64,000 nt of DNA from Aquisphaera giovannonii (GTDB lineage Bacteria; Planctomycetota; Planctomycetia; Isosphaerales; Isosphaeraceae), in the NCBI RefSeq assembly GCF_008087625.1, contig NZ_CP042997.1:6572001-6636000 (forward strand), in the 5' to 3' direction. This document shows positions 9,299 through 18,200 of this stretch, piece by piece. Below the pieces are notes generated by a model that was not told the DNA's origin, did not search any database, and saw only the letters and a program-made list of their open reading frames with translations. The stretch's first letter is position 1; each line of letters starts with the position of its first letter. Both the position numbers and the translations under genes were made by a program.

Positions 9299-10027
9299 TC
9301 AGACCGGCTGGGCGGTCAGCTTGTAGAAGGCCTGCTCGAGGTTGCCGGCCTGGTGGGCCAGGTCGGCGGGCTTGCCGTCGAAGACGATCTTGCCGTCGTG
9401 GATGAACAGGACGCGGTCGGCGACCGGCTCGACCTCCTGGAGGATGTGGGTCGAGACGAGGATGGTCTTGGAGCGGCCGAGGTCGCGGATGAGCGTGCGG
9501 ACGCCCTTGATCTGGTTCGGGTCCAGGCCGCTGGTGGGCTCGTCCATGATCAGGACCTCCGGGTCGTGGAGGAGGGCCTGGGCCATGGAGACGCGCTGGC
9601 GATACCCCTTGGACAGCTTGCCGATCGGCTTGTGCGCCACGGTCTGGAGCGAGCACTGCTCGATGACGTCGTCGACCCGGCTGGCCAGCCTCGCGCCGGA
9701 GAGCCCCCGGGCGGTGCCGAAGAAGCGGATCAGGCCCATCGGGGTCATGTCGGGGTACAGGGGGCCGTTCTCCGGCAGGTAGCCGAGGTGCTCGGCGGCG
9801 GCGATGCGGTCGGCCTGCACGTCGATCCCGGCGATCCGCGCCGAGCCGTGGGTCGGCGCGACGAAGCCGGTGAGGAGCCGCATCGTCGTGGTCTTCCCGG
9901 CGCCGTTGGGGCCGAGGAACGCGACGACCTGCCCCCTGGGGATGCTGAAGGTGACGTTGCGGACGGCCAGGAACGACCCGAACTGCTTGCACAGTCCGTC
10001 GGCCTCGATCATGACGGGTGTGGACAT
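9299..10027 (-). CDS. ABC transporter ATP-binding protein (GldA/CcmA type)
   Basis: A 242-residue ABC ATPase. Walker A is GPNGAGKTT, the signature motif region reads LSKGYRQRVSMAQAL, Walker B is VLIMDEPTSGLD, and the switch histidine lies in LVSTHILQE. It is the nucleotide-binding partner of the downstream permease/GldG fusion and, with the DUF4340 gene, forms a three-gene minus-strand unit. The start at 10027 was chosen because the ABC fold begins within a few residues (MIEADGLCKQFG); an upstream in-frame extension to 10270 is arginine-rich and unlike protein. Substrate unknown; GldA-type and multidrug or Na+ exporter ATPases share these motifs. Confidence 0.93.
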   Translation of the reverse strand: MSTPVMIEADGLCKQFGSFLAVRNVTFSIPRGQVVAFLGPNGAGKTTTMRLLTGFVAPTHGSARIAGIDVQADRIAAAEHLGYLPENGPLYPDMTPMGLIRFFGTARGLSGARLASRVDDVIEQCSLQTVAHKPIGKLSKGYRQRVSMAQALLHDPEVLIMDEPTSGLDPNQIKGVRTLIRDLGRSKTILVSTHILQEVEPVADRVLFIHDGKIVFDGKPADLAHQAGNLEQAFYKLTAQPV

Positions 10028-10352
10028 GCCGACAACTTCCTCCCGGGCCACGAATCCAAATGAGTCGCCGGCCGTCGTGGGCCGGACTGATGCGATGCGA
10101 GCCGAGCCGACCCCGCCTCGGGCGCGGCCAAGAGTGGGAGCCCGCCCATGAGTCGGCTGCATCGCGGTGCCAGTGAGCGCGGCGGCCGGCCGCTCCCCTT
10201 CGCTATCTACGAGCGGAGGCCGAAGGGGTTCATTATGCGCACCCGGAAAACCCGTTGCAACCGCCGGCATCCTCGCCGCGGGAGGAGTCGCCGCCCCGCG
10301 CGAACCCCGGCCCGCCGGAGGGGTCTAACCTGCGTCCGCGGGCTTCGGCCCC
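10028..10352. other. intergenic region before the ABC operon and tRNA-Arg
   Basis: No credible gene. It should hold the promoter of the minus-strand ABC operon, but I see no convincing sigma70 or sigma54 site. GC is typical of the window. Confidence 0.5.
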
Positions 10353-10381
10353 TTGCCAGCACGCAAACGGTTCGCTACGAT
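10353..10381 (+). promoter_or_regulatory. sigma70-type promoter of tRNA-Arg
   Basis: TTGCCA (10353-10358) and TACGAT (10376-10381) are separated by 17 bases. Each differs from the consensus hexamers at one or two positions. The predicted start site would be near 10388, about 19 bases before the mature tRNA 5' end. Confidence 0.65.
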
Positions 10382-10406
10382 ACTCCCACGTCGAGCGAAT
10401 CGCGAC

Positions 10407-10480
<74 letters not shown>

Positions 10481-10619
10481 CTCAAGAACACGTCTCTCCG
10501 GGGCAGCCTGGGACCATTCTGGACCCACTTTCCCCGCGGTTTCCTCGGTCCCGTTGAGTCCGCCAGAGGCCGGCGATGTGGGCAGAGTGTGGACAAATTC
10601 GCATAAGCGTTCGCTTTCC

Positions 10620-12138
10620 GTAATCCTTCAGCCGTCTGCAGCCACTCTCGCTGGTAGTGGCGGTAGCTGGCCGGTGCGCAGGGAGTCACGGACACCATCC
10701 AGGACGGCGGAGACGGGGTTGTGGCCTCGCTGTTTGAGGGTACGGAAGACGCTCATCAACACCGACTGGGTCTCGGCACCCTCGTCGCTCCCGTTGGCGT
10801 AGCTGTTCTTCCGCACCATCACCGCCGGGCGGATCTGCCGCTCCGCGTGGTTGTTGTCCGGCGGCACCTCGGCCCGGTCCAGGAACGTGAACAGCTCGGA
10901 CTCGTGCCGCCGCAACCGCTTCACCAGCCGCCGCGCGTGCCGCTGCTCCCAGGGCTGACCCAGCAGCTCGTGCAGCCGTCCTTGCAAGCGTCGCCGCCGC
11001 GCGGCGAATCCCTCCGGCGACAGCTCCTCCCGCCGTTTGCTCAGGCGCAGCGCGTCGCGGATCAGCCGCCTCAAGAGCTTGCAGAAGGCCGGCCAGTCCC
11101 CACCCGGATTGTGATAGTGCTGCGTCCGTTTCAGGTCGCGCAGCAGGTGGGGCAGGCACTTCTGCTTCCGCGCCGAGACGACCGCGTTGTAAGCCGCCCA
11201 GAAGTCGGTGACCAGCACCCCGGCGAACTCCTCCTTGAAGAACCGCTTCAACGCCGGCGACCCGCGGCTGCGGTCGATCATGTAGTAGGTGACGTCCGTC
11301 GTGGTGAAGCACCACAGCCAGTGCGTCTTGCCGTTGACCCGCCAGCCGGTCTCGTCGGCGTGCAGGACGGCGCTGCCGAGGGCCTCGGCCTGGATCTCCA
11401 GGTACCAGGCGAGGAGCACCTCCCGCAGCCGGTGCCACATCTGGACCAGCCCGCCGGCGGAGAGCTCGAAGTGTAAGTGGAAGTTGAAGACGTCGACGAT
11501 CTGGGCCAGCGTGGTGCCCAGCAGGTAGTGCAACCAGGCCGAGAGCACCACGACGCGCAGGCCGATGGCCGAGCCGGGCAAGGCGTCGGTGACGACCGGC
11601 TCGACCGTGGCGCGACAGCCCGGGCACCAGTAGCGGCGGATCGTGTGCTCGGTGACCACGGGGGTGATGTCGGCGGGGATGTCCTCGACGACGCGCGTCC
11701 GCGAGGAGTCGCAGGGCCGCACCGGGGCGTGGCACCTGGGGCAGGTCGAGAGGGTGTGTTCTTCGTGGCGGTCGATCCGCGGCGGCGCCGGGCGGCGATG
11801 GCCGGGGTGTCCCGGCCTGGCGCCTTTCGGCTTGGCCCGCCCCTTGGCGGTCGGCTTCTGGTACGGCGGGGTCTGGCCCGACGGGGCCGAGGGGTCGGGC
11901 GTGGTCGACGCGACGGGCTGCTCCTCGGCCAGTTGCTTGGCCAGGGTCAGCAGCGCGAAGACGACGGCCTCCTGCCCTTGCTGGAAGATCAGCGCGGCCT
12001 GCTCCGCCGTCAGTTGTGGGCCGAGCAGGGCTTGCAGTGATGCCGTATCCAGGGTGCCCGTACCCGCGGTTGCCATGCAAGAAGTTGAACGTCATCGCCG
12101 CCGACTCGCAAGATCACTGCATTCGGCTGAAGGGTTAC
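10620..12138 (-). mobile_element. complete IS66-family insertion sequence, tnpC only
   Basis: The element is 1519 bp. Its ends are imperfect inverted repeats: left 10620-10641 (GTAATCCTTCAGCCG...) and the complement of 12117-12138 (GTAACCCTTCAGCCG...), matching at 19 of 22 positions and starting with GTAA. It is flanked by a perfect 8-bp direct repeat, CGCTTTCC (10612-10619 and 12139-12146), the target duplication size known for IS66. It carries only the transposase gene tnpC, without tnpA or tnpB, as in the ISBst12-like branch. Intact ends, ORF and target duplication point to a fairly recent insertion. Next to it is a Tn3-family remnant. Confidence 0.93.
10628..12076 (-). CDS. tnpC: IS66 family transposase
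   Basis: A 482-residue transposase. The N-terminal ~80 residues are a helical/linker region; a zinc-ribbon follows with CPRC (TCPRCHAPV) and CPGC (WCPGCRA); then the DDE catalytic domain with the segments HADETGWRVNGKTHW (first Asp), VLVTDFWAAYN (second Asp) and the conserved C-terminal NNHAERQIRPAVMVRKNSY containing the Glu. These are hallmark IS66 TnpC motifs. The gene is full length and uninterrupted, so the enzyme may be active. It is expressed from inside the element or from flanking readthrough. Confidence 0.95.
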   Translation of the reverse strand: MATAGTGTLDTASLQALLGPQLTAEQAALIFQQGQEAVVFALLTLAKQLAEEQPVASTTPDPSAPSGQTPPYQKPTAKGRAKPKGARPGHPGHRRPAPPRIDRHEEHTLSTCPRCHAPVRPCDSSRTRVVEDIPADITPVVTEHTIRRYWCPGCRATVEPVVTDALPGSAIGLRVVVLSAWLHYLLGTTLAQIVDVFNFHLHFELSAGGLVQMWHRLREVLLAWYLEIQAEALGSAVLHADETGWRVNGKTHWLWCFTTTDVTYYMIDRSRGSPALKRFFKEEFAGVLVTDFWAAYNAVVSARKQKCLPHLLRDLKRTQHYHNPGGDWPAFCKLLRRLIRDALRLSKRREELSPEGFAARRRRLQGRLHELLGQPWEQRHARRLVKRLRRHESELFTFLDRAEVPPDNNHAERQIRPAVMVRKNSYANGSDEGAETQSVLMSVFRTLKQRGHNPVSAVLDGVRDSLRTGQLPPLPARVAADG

Positions 12139-12192
12139 CGCTTTCCTACGTTTTGCCCACAGGTCCGGCAGGCTGTTGACCACGCTCCCGAG

Positions 12193-12513
12193 GAGCGGGC
12201 GTAAGCGGGTGCGGCTGAACCCTGCCTCGACCTCGAAGCGGCACTTGGTGTACGGGCTGATGTGCTCGAACCGGGCCGGCGAGAGCCGGGCGGTGACCTC
12301 CTCGTTTACCGTCCTGCCATCGGCCCGTAGCTGCTCGACCACGGCTGCCATGTAGACGGTGTTTCACGTCACCACCGCGTTGGTCACCAGGTTCAGGCAC
12401 CCCGCCTGGTTCTGCAGCTCCACTTCGCCCTGACGGAGTCAGTCCTGCAGGCGCGGCAACGACCGCTTCGCACTCCCGATCAGCGAGATGAACTGGCCGC
12501 GTAGCGACCCTTA
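12193..12513 (-). pseudogene. Tn3-family transposase, C-terminal remnant with two in-frame stops
   Basis: Reading one minus-strand frame from about 12513 gives RGQFISLIGSAKRSLPRLQD, stop, LRQGEVELQNQAGCLNLVTN, AVVT, stop, NTVYMAAVVEQLRADG and then SPARFEHISPYTKCRFEVE. This is the C-terminal catalytic portion of a Tn3-family TnpA, where family members read ...VVTWNTVYM... and LSPARxEHIxPYG. The second TGA (12370-12372) replaces the conserved Trp (TGG to TGA); the first TGA also breaks the frame. The N-terminal two thirds of TnpA, resolvase and terminal repeats are absent. The IS66 element lies 46 bases beyond its end. Confidence 0.82.
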
Positions 12514-12620
12514 CGCCGGTTGTCTGTTCCAATTCGACTGACTCCCCGCTAACCTCGCGTGATCGGCCAGCCCGAAGTCCGGGCACCGGCCGAGTGGTCA
12601 TCCCGCGCGGCGCAATCGCG

Positions 12621-13988
12621 ATGATCCTGATCTACAACCGCTCGGGGTTCCTGCTGGGACTGGCGGGGATCCTCGCTGGCCTCGCGGCCATGATGGCGGG
12701 GGGCAAGCTGGCGTTCGGGATCCCGGCGCTGGCCCTCGTGTGGCTGGCGGGCGGCCTGTGGTGGCGGAACACTCCGAAGGACCACGCCTCCAAGCGGCCC
12801 TATCCCTCCCTGTTCTTCATCCCCCTGCCGTTCGCCGCCGTGCCCCTGATGTTCCTGGGGGTGTTCGCGTTCTTCGCCGAAAGCGCCGGCGCCGCGAGGC
12901 GAAGCGACCCCCGCGTGGTGAAGCTCGACGACGACGTGAAGTCCCTCAAGGCCGACGCCGAAGGGGGGGACCCCGGCCTGGCGGGCGCGGTCCACGAGGC
13001 CCTCGCCGACGCTTCCGGCCGATGGAGCGGCGACGCGGACGACTGGCACATCTTCGCCCGCACCGGCGGCGACTCGGTGCTCCTGCTCGTGCTCGTACCC
13101 GACCTCAAGAAGATCGAGGAGCCCGAGAGGATGAAGCTCCTCGGCGACCTCGAAGCGATCCTCGAGAAGCACCCCGGCACGGCGGGCAAGAAGCGCTTCC
13201 TCGGCGTGCGCGGCAAGTACGCCTTCGGCGCCATCCGCGTGTCGCCCGACTACACCAGGGTCGCGACCGTGGTGGCCGACACGCCCTTGCTCGAGTTCTA
13301 CGGCGAGCCGACCAAGGAGCGCGACCCCGCCGACAAGGAGAGGGGCGAGGCCAGGCCATCGGCCCCGGCGTCGAGCGCCGCCAAGGCCGATGTTGACCCG
13401 ATCACCGAGGCGCTCGAGACGCTCAGGGGTGCCGACGTGGTGAAGCAAAATCTCGCACTCCACCAGCTCCGGATCACCCGGCCCGAGGCGTCACGTCGCG
13501 ACGAGGTCGTGAAGGCCCTGCGGGTCGAGTTTGACCGGAGGGATTCATCCGGGCTGATCAATGTGGTGCCCGTGCTGACGGCCTGGGCGACCCGGGAGGA
13601 ATTGCTGGATGCCCTGACCTCTCGCCTGCACGACAAGGATGACGGGGTCGCCCGCAGCATGGTCCTGGAGCTGAAGGAGATCGACGATCCGAGGGTATTC
13701 GACCTGCTGCTGACACGGCTGGAAGACCCCGGCGATGATTTCAACGTCGTGCAGTACATCGAGAAGCGCGGGCCGGCCGCCGAGCCTTCGGTCCTGAAGT
13801 ACGCGGCCCACCGCGATCCGGTCGTGAGGGCCAGGGCGTTCAAGATCCTGCGGAATATCGGAGGCGAGGCGTCGCTCAAGGCCCTGAGAGCCGCCCAAGC
13901 CGACCCGGATGAGGCCGCCCGCTCTGCCGCCGAGACGGCCCTCTCGGAGGTCGAGGGCCGCGTGAAGTCGCGGGGCCCGACCCCCTGA
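12621..13988 (+). CDS. hypothetical membrane protein with HEAT-like repeats
   Basis: A 455-residue protein, not recognised as a named family. Three hydrophobic segments lie near the N-terminus (about residues 8-26, 28-46 and 62-82). A central region (~90-260) is predicted to be extracytoplasmic or cytosolic alpha/beta. The C-terminal ~190 residues show repeated helical pairs of about 30 residues, such as RVFDLLLTRLEDPGD and DPVVRARAFKILRNIGGEAS, with the look of HEAT/PBS repeats, which usually bind proteins. The ATG at 12621 was preferred to a GTG at 12594, because hydrophobic sequence begins at once and the upstream stretch borders the Tn3 remnant. No functional link to its neighbours can be read. 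Confidence 0.72.
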   Translation: MILIYNRSGFLLGLAGILAGLAAMMAGGKLAFGIPALALVWLAGGLWWRNTPKDHASKRPYPSLFFIPLPFAAVPLMFLGVFAFFAESAGAARRSDPRVVKLDDDVKSLKADAEGGDPGLAGAVHEALADASGRWSGDADDWHIFARTGGDSVLLLVLVPDLKKIEEPERMKLLGDLEAILEKHPGTAGKKRFLGVRGKYAFGAIRVSPDYTRVATVVADTPLLEFYGEPTKERDPADKERGEARPSAPASSAAKADVDPITEALETLRGADVVKQNLALHQLRITRPEASRRDEVVKALRVEFDRRDSSGLINVVPVLTAWATREELLDALTSRLHDKDDGVARSMVLELKEIDDPRVFDLLLTRLEDPGDDFNVVQYIEKRGPAAEPSVLKYAAHRDPVVRARAFKILRNIGGEASLKALRAAQADPDEAARSAAETALSEVEGRVKSRGPTP

Positions 13989-14145
13989 GCTCGGGACCCG
14001 GGATGGCAAGCCGCCACGGGCGTTCCCGCAGGAAGGGCGAGATCCGAGAGCCAACGCCTGATGATCGTTGTTTTTCGCTCCCTTGCTATCGGAAGGCCGC
14101 ATCCTCCCCAAGTCACCACGCCGAATCTCCTTCATCGATGACATG

Positions 14146-14273
14146 GCGTCCGTGGATGGATCGGCCCGGCTATCGGGCGCGGGGGCGTAGGAAACCTTAT
14201 CTCGTCCGAACCTCCTCGAGTTATACAGCGCGCGGTCGGCGTCGCGTACCAAGTCGACGATGGTGCAGGATCC
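14146..14273 (-). pseudogene. duplicated fragment of the GGDEF gene 3' end
   Basis: These 128 bases repeat 14374-14501, inside the 3' end of the diguanylate cyclase gene, at an offset of 228 bases and roughly 90% identity. Read on the minus strand they give GSCTIVDLVRDADRALYNSR and then RFGRDKVSYAPAPDSRADP, closely parallel to the C-terminus of the intact protein. There is no own start codon or catalytic GGDEF core, so it is a non-functional tandem partial copy beginning right after the intact gene's stop codon. Confidence 0.85.
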
Positions 14274-14288
14274 CGGGCGAAGCGACTC

Positions 14289-15299
14289 CTAGGCCCCGCC
14301 GCCGGCGGGGCTCAGGCGGATCGAGGCGGCGGAGTGGCCGACCGCAAGCCGTTCGTCTTTCACCGTTGACCTCGCGTCCGGGCATGGATCGGCCCGGCTA
14401 TCGGGCGCGGGGGCGCGGGAAACCTTGTCTCGCCCGGACCTCTTCGAGTTGTACAGCGCGCGGTCGGCCTCGCGTACCAGGTCGACGATGGTGCAGGATC
14501 CGGCCGGATCGGCCGTGGCGACGCCGAAACTGGCCGTCACCGGCCGATGGGACCAGGGGCCTGCCTTGATGGCCGCCCTCAACCGGTCCGCCGCGGTCGC
14601 GGCGTCGTCCGAGCTGGCCCCCGGCAGGATGGCGGCGAACTCCTCGCCGCCGTAGCGGGCGACGACGTCCTGCTCGCGGACCCAGCGGAGCAGGCAGGCG
14701 CCGACGCGTCGGAGCACCTCGTCGCCGGCCTGGTGCCCGAAGGCGTCGTTGTATGCCTTGAAGTGGTCGACGTCCAGCATGACCAGCGACAGCGGCCGGC
14801 CGAGCCGGCGTGCCTGGGACAGGAGGAGTTCCGCGTCCTGCTCGAAGCGGCGGCGGTTCTTGACGCCGGTCAGCGCGTCGACGGCGGCGAGCTCCGCGAG
14901 CTGCGCATTGCGCCGGGCGAGTTCCCCGTGCACGGCCAGGATCCGCTCGGCGATCTGGAGGCGGACGGTCAGCTCGTCCGGATCGGGGGGCTTGGTCAGG
15001 AAGTCGTCGGCCCCGGCCTGCAGGCCCAGGAGCCGGTCCTCGCGGGCGCCGCGGGCGGTCACGAGGATGATGTAGATGTAGCGATCGCCGCCGGCCGAGC
15101 GGATGCGCCGGCAGAGGCCCGGCCCGTCGAGGCGAGGCATCATCCAGTCCGAGATCAGGACGCTCGCCTCGCCGCGTCCCAGGGCTTCCCAGGCGGCCTC
15201 GCCGTCGGGGGTCACCTCGACTTCGTGGCCCATCCGTTCCAGGGTGCGCCTCAGGAACAGGGCCGCCGTCGCCTGGTCTTCGGCGACCAAGATCTTCAT
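14289..15299 (-). CDS. response regulator with GGDEF domain (diguanylate cyclase, PleD/WspR-like)
   Basis: A 336-residue protein: receiver domain (residues ~1-120, phosphoacceptor D51 in LISDWMMPRLDG, conserved D8 and K103), short helical linker, then GGDEF domain (~135-295) with an intact GGEEF active-site loop at 217-221. RxxD at 208-211 lies exactly five residues before GGEEF, the canonical inhibitory I-site that gives product feedback. It should make cyclic di-GMP from two GTP when phosphorylated. Its ATG overlaps the stop of the hybrid kinase gene (ATGA), so the two are translationally coupled and very likely partners. A 40-residue tail of no known fold ends the protein, and a decayed copy of this 3' end lies just downstream. 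Confidence 0.94.
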   Translation of the reverse strand: MKILVAEDQATAALFLRRTLERMGHEVEVTPDGEAAWEALGRGEASVLISDWMMPRLDGPGLCRRIRSAGGDRYIYIILVTARGAREDRLLGLQAGADDFLTKPPDPDELTVRLQIAERILAVHGELARRNAQLAELAAVDALTGVKNRRRFEQDAELLLSQARRLGRPLSLVMLDVDHFKAYNDAFGHQAGDEVLRRVGACLLRWVREQDVVARYGGEEFAAILPGASSDDAATAADRLRAAIKAGPWSHRPVTASFGVATADPAGSCTIVDLVREADRALYNSKRSGRDKVSRAPAPDSRADPCPDARSTVKDERLAVGHSAASIRLSPAGGGA

Positions 15300-18200
15300 G
15301 TGCCTGTCCCCTGGAGTCGTTCGAATGCATCCCGGGCCCTCTCCCATCCGTGCCGCACCGAGGGCAGGCCGACCGCCGCCGCCGCCGCCTCGCCGCGGCG
15401 CCCCGCCTCCTCGACGGCCAGGCAGGCGGCGGCGAGCTCGTCGGCGCCGACGGTGGCCGAGATCCCCTTGAGGCTGTGCGCGTGGGACGCCGCGGCGGGG
15501 GCATCCCCGCTGCGGACGGCCTCCTCCAGCGCCTCCAGGCAGCCGGGGGCCGAGTCGAGGAAGGAGTCGGCCAGCTCGCGGGCGAAGCCCGCGTCGTTGC
15601 CGCAGTTCTCCAGCAGGCGGCCGACGATCGGGCCGGGCGGGCGGGGCCCGGGGCCCGCGTCGGCCCCGCGCCCGGCCAGCGCCATCCTCAGCTCGGCCTG
15701 GCGTACCGGCTTGGCGAGATAGCCGTCGAAGCCCGCCGCCGCGCACCGCTCGAGGTCCCCCTCCATCGCGTGGGCCGTCAGCGCGATCACATGCTGATGC
15801 CGCCCGGACGCCTTCTCCCCGTCCCGGATGGCCCGGATCGCCTCCAGGCCGTCCATCTCCGGCATCTGGATGTCCATCAGCACCACGTCGAAGGTCCGGG
15901 CCGCGAGGGCCGCCAGGGCCATCCGGCCATCGGGCACGACCTCCACGTCGTGACCGAGGTCTTCGAGCATCCAGACCGCGACCTTCTGGTTGACGAGGTG
16001 GTCCTCGGCCAGGAGGACGCGCAGCCTCGGCCCGCCCGGGTGCTGCGTCGGGGTGATCCCCGGCTCGGCGGGCGGCGGTGCCGGGTCGGGGTCGGGCCCC
16101 GTCGCGAGGGCATTCATGAGGGAGTCCATGAGGTCGGATTGTCGCACGGGCTTCACCAGGAAGGCGGAGACGCCCAACGTTCGGTGCCGGTCATCGTCCG
16201 GCCGGCCGGCGGAGGTCAGGAGCAGCAGCGGCGTGTCGGCGATCGAGCCGTCGGCCCGGATCCGGGCCGCGAGGTCCAGGCCGTCCATCTCGGGCATCAT
16301 GCCGTCGATCAGGGCGGCGTCGAACGGCTCTCCCCGGTCCGCGGCGGCCCGCAGGGCGGCCAGCCCGGCGTGGCCCCTGTCCGCCGAGGCGATGCGGACG
16401 CCCCATCGGCCCATGAGCTCCTCGAGGATCATCCGGTTCGTGGCATTGTCGTCCACGACGAGGACCTTCCGCCCCTCCAGGGTCGTCGGCCGGGGGGCGG
16501 CGGGGGCCCCCGATGCCTCGGGCTGCCGCCCGAGGCGGGACGTGAAGTGGAACGTGCTGCCCCGGCCGGGCTCGCTCTCGACCCGCAGCGTCCCGCCCAT
16601 CATCGCCACCAGGTTGGCGGAGATCGTCAGGCCCAGGCCCGTCCCCCCGAAGCGGCGCGTGGTCGAGCCGTCGGCCTGCTCGAAGGGGGCGAAGATCGCC
16701 CCGACCTTCTCCGGCGGGATGCCGATCCCCGTGTCCGAGACGTCGAAGCGGACCGTGACGTCCTCATCCCCCGCTTCCTCCAGGCCGGCCCGGAGCACGA
16801 CCTCCCCCCGCTCCGTGAACTTGACCGCGTTGCCCACGAGATTGATCAGGACCTGGCGCAGCCTCCCGGCGTCGCCGACGAGGGAGTCCGGCACCTCGGG
16901 GTCGATGCGGCAGGCCAGCTCAATCCCCTTGGCGTGCGCCCTCAGGGCCATGACCCTGAGGGCCTCCTCCAGGGCCTCCCGGAGCGCGAACGGCGCCGGG
17001 TCGAGGGTCAGCTTGCCCGCCTCGATCTTCGAGAAGTCGAGGATGTCGTCGATGATGGTCAGCAGGGACTCGGCGGACGACCGTGCGAGCATCAGGTATT
17101 CGCGCTGCCGGGGCGTCAGCTCGGTGGCCAGCGCCAGCTCCGTCATGCCGAGGATGCCGTTCATCGGCGTGCGGATCTCGTGGCTCATGTTGGCGAGGAA
17201 CTCGCCCTTCGCCCGGGCGGCCGCCTCGGCCTCCTCCTTGGCTCGCAGGAGCGAGGCCTCGGCTTCCTTGCGGGCCGTCACGTCCACGCAGCACGTGAGG
17301 TAGCCGATCGTCGTGCCGTCATCCAGGAGCCGCGGGATGCTCCTGAACGCCAGCCAGCGGAACCCTCCGTCGGCGTGGCGGAGGCGGTACTCGGCCTCCA
17401 GGGGCGTCCGTTGCGAGATGACGCGCCCGTGATCCTCCTCGAGGCGGGGCCGGTCGTCGGGGTGTATCCGCCCGTCGAGGGCGCGGCCGACCGGCGTGCC
17501 CTCGGACAGGCCCAGGAAGTCCAGGCCCGTCTGGTTGACGAAGGTGAATCCGGCCGCGCGATCCCCCATCAGGATCACGACCGGGGCGTTGTCGGCCAGC
17601 TCGCGGAAGCGCCTCTCGCTCTCGCGGAGCGCCTCCTCGGCACGCCTCCGCGGCGTCACGTCCTCGATCATGGAGACGAAGTGCAGGGGGCGTCCGCCGG
17701 CGTCCCGGACCAGCGAGACGCTCAGGACGACCCAGACCGTGCGGCCTTCCTTGTGCCTGTAGCGCTTCTGCAGGCTGTAGGAGCCGATCTCGCCGGCGAG
17801 CGCCCGGCCCACCTGCGCGAGGTCGGCGTCCAGGTCGTCCGGGTGGGTGAGCGCCTGGAAGTCCGTCGCCAGGAGCTCGGCCTCGGAGTAGCCGATGATC
17901 TCGCAGAGCGTGCGATTGACGCCGAGCCACCTCCCCTCCGGCGACACCAGGGCCATGCCGACGGCCGCGGCGTCGAAGGCGCCGCGGAACCGCTCCTCGC
18001 TCAGGCGGAGCGCCTCGCCGGCCCGCAGCCGATCGGTCAGGTCGTGCCACACGACCAGCAGGACGGCCCGCCCGGCGACCTCGACCGGGGTGAGCGTGAC
18101 CTCGCAGGGGAAGGCCTCTCCGTCGGCGCGGAGATGCCACCAGTCGAACCTGTGGGAGCCCTCGCGGCGGGCCCGAGAATCCATCTCCCGGCACTTCTCC

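Noticed and set aside
6250-9405. 1051-codon plus-strand frame opposite the GldF-GldG fusion
   Set aside because: Antisense shadow of a GC-rich gene: sequence is rich in Arg, Gly, His, Leu and Val with no domain, while the minus strand gives clear ABC and GldG motifs.
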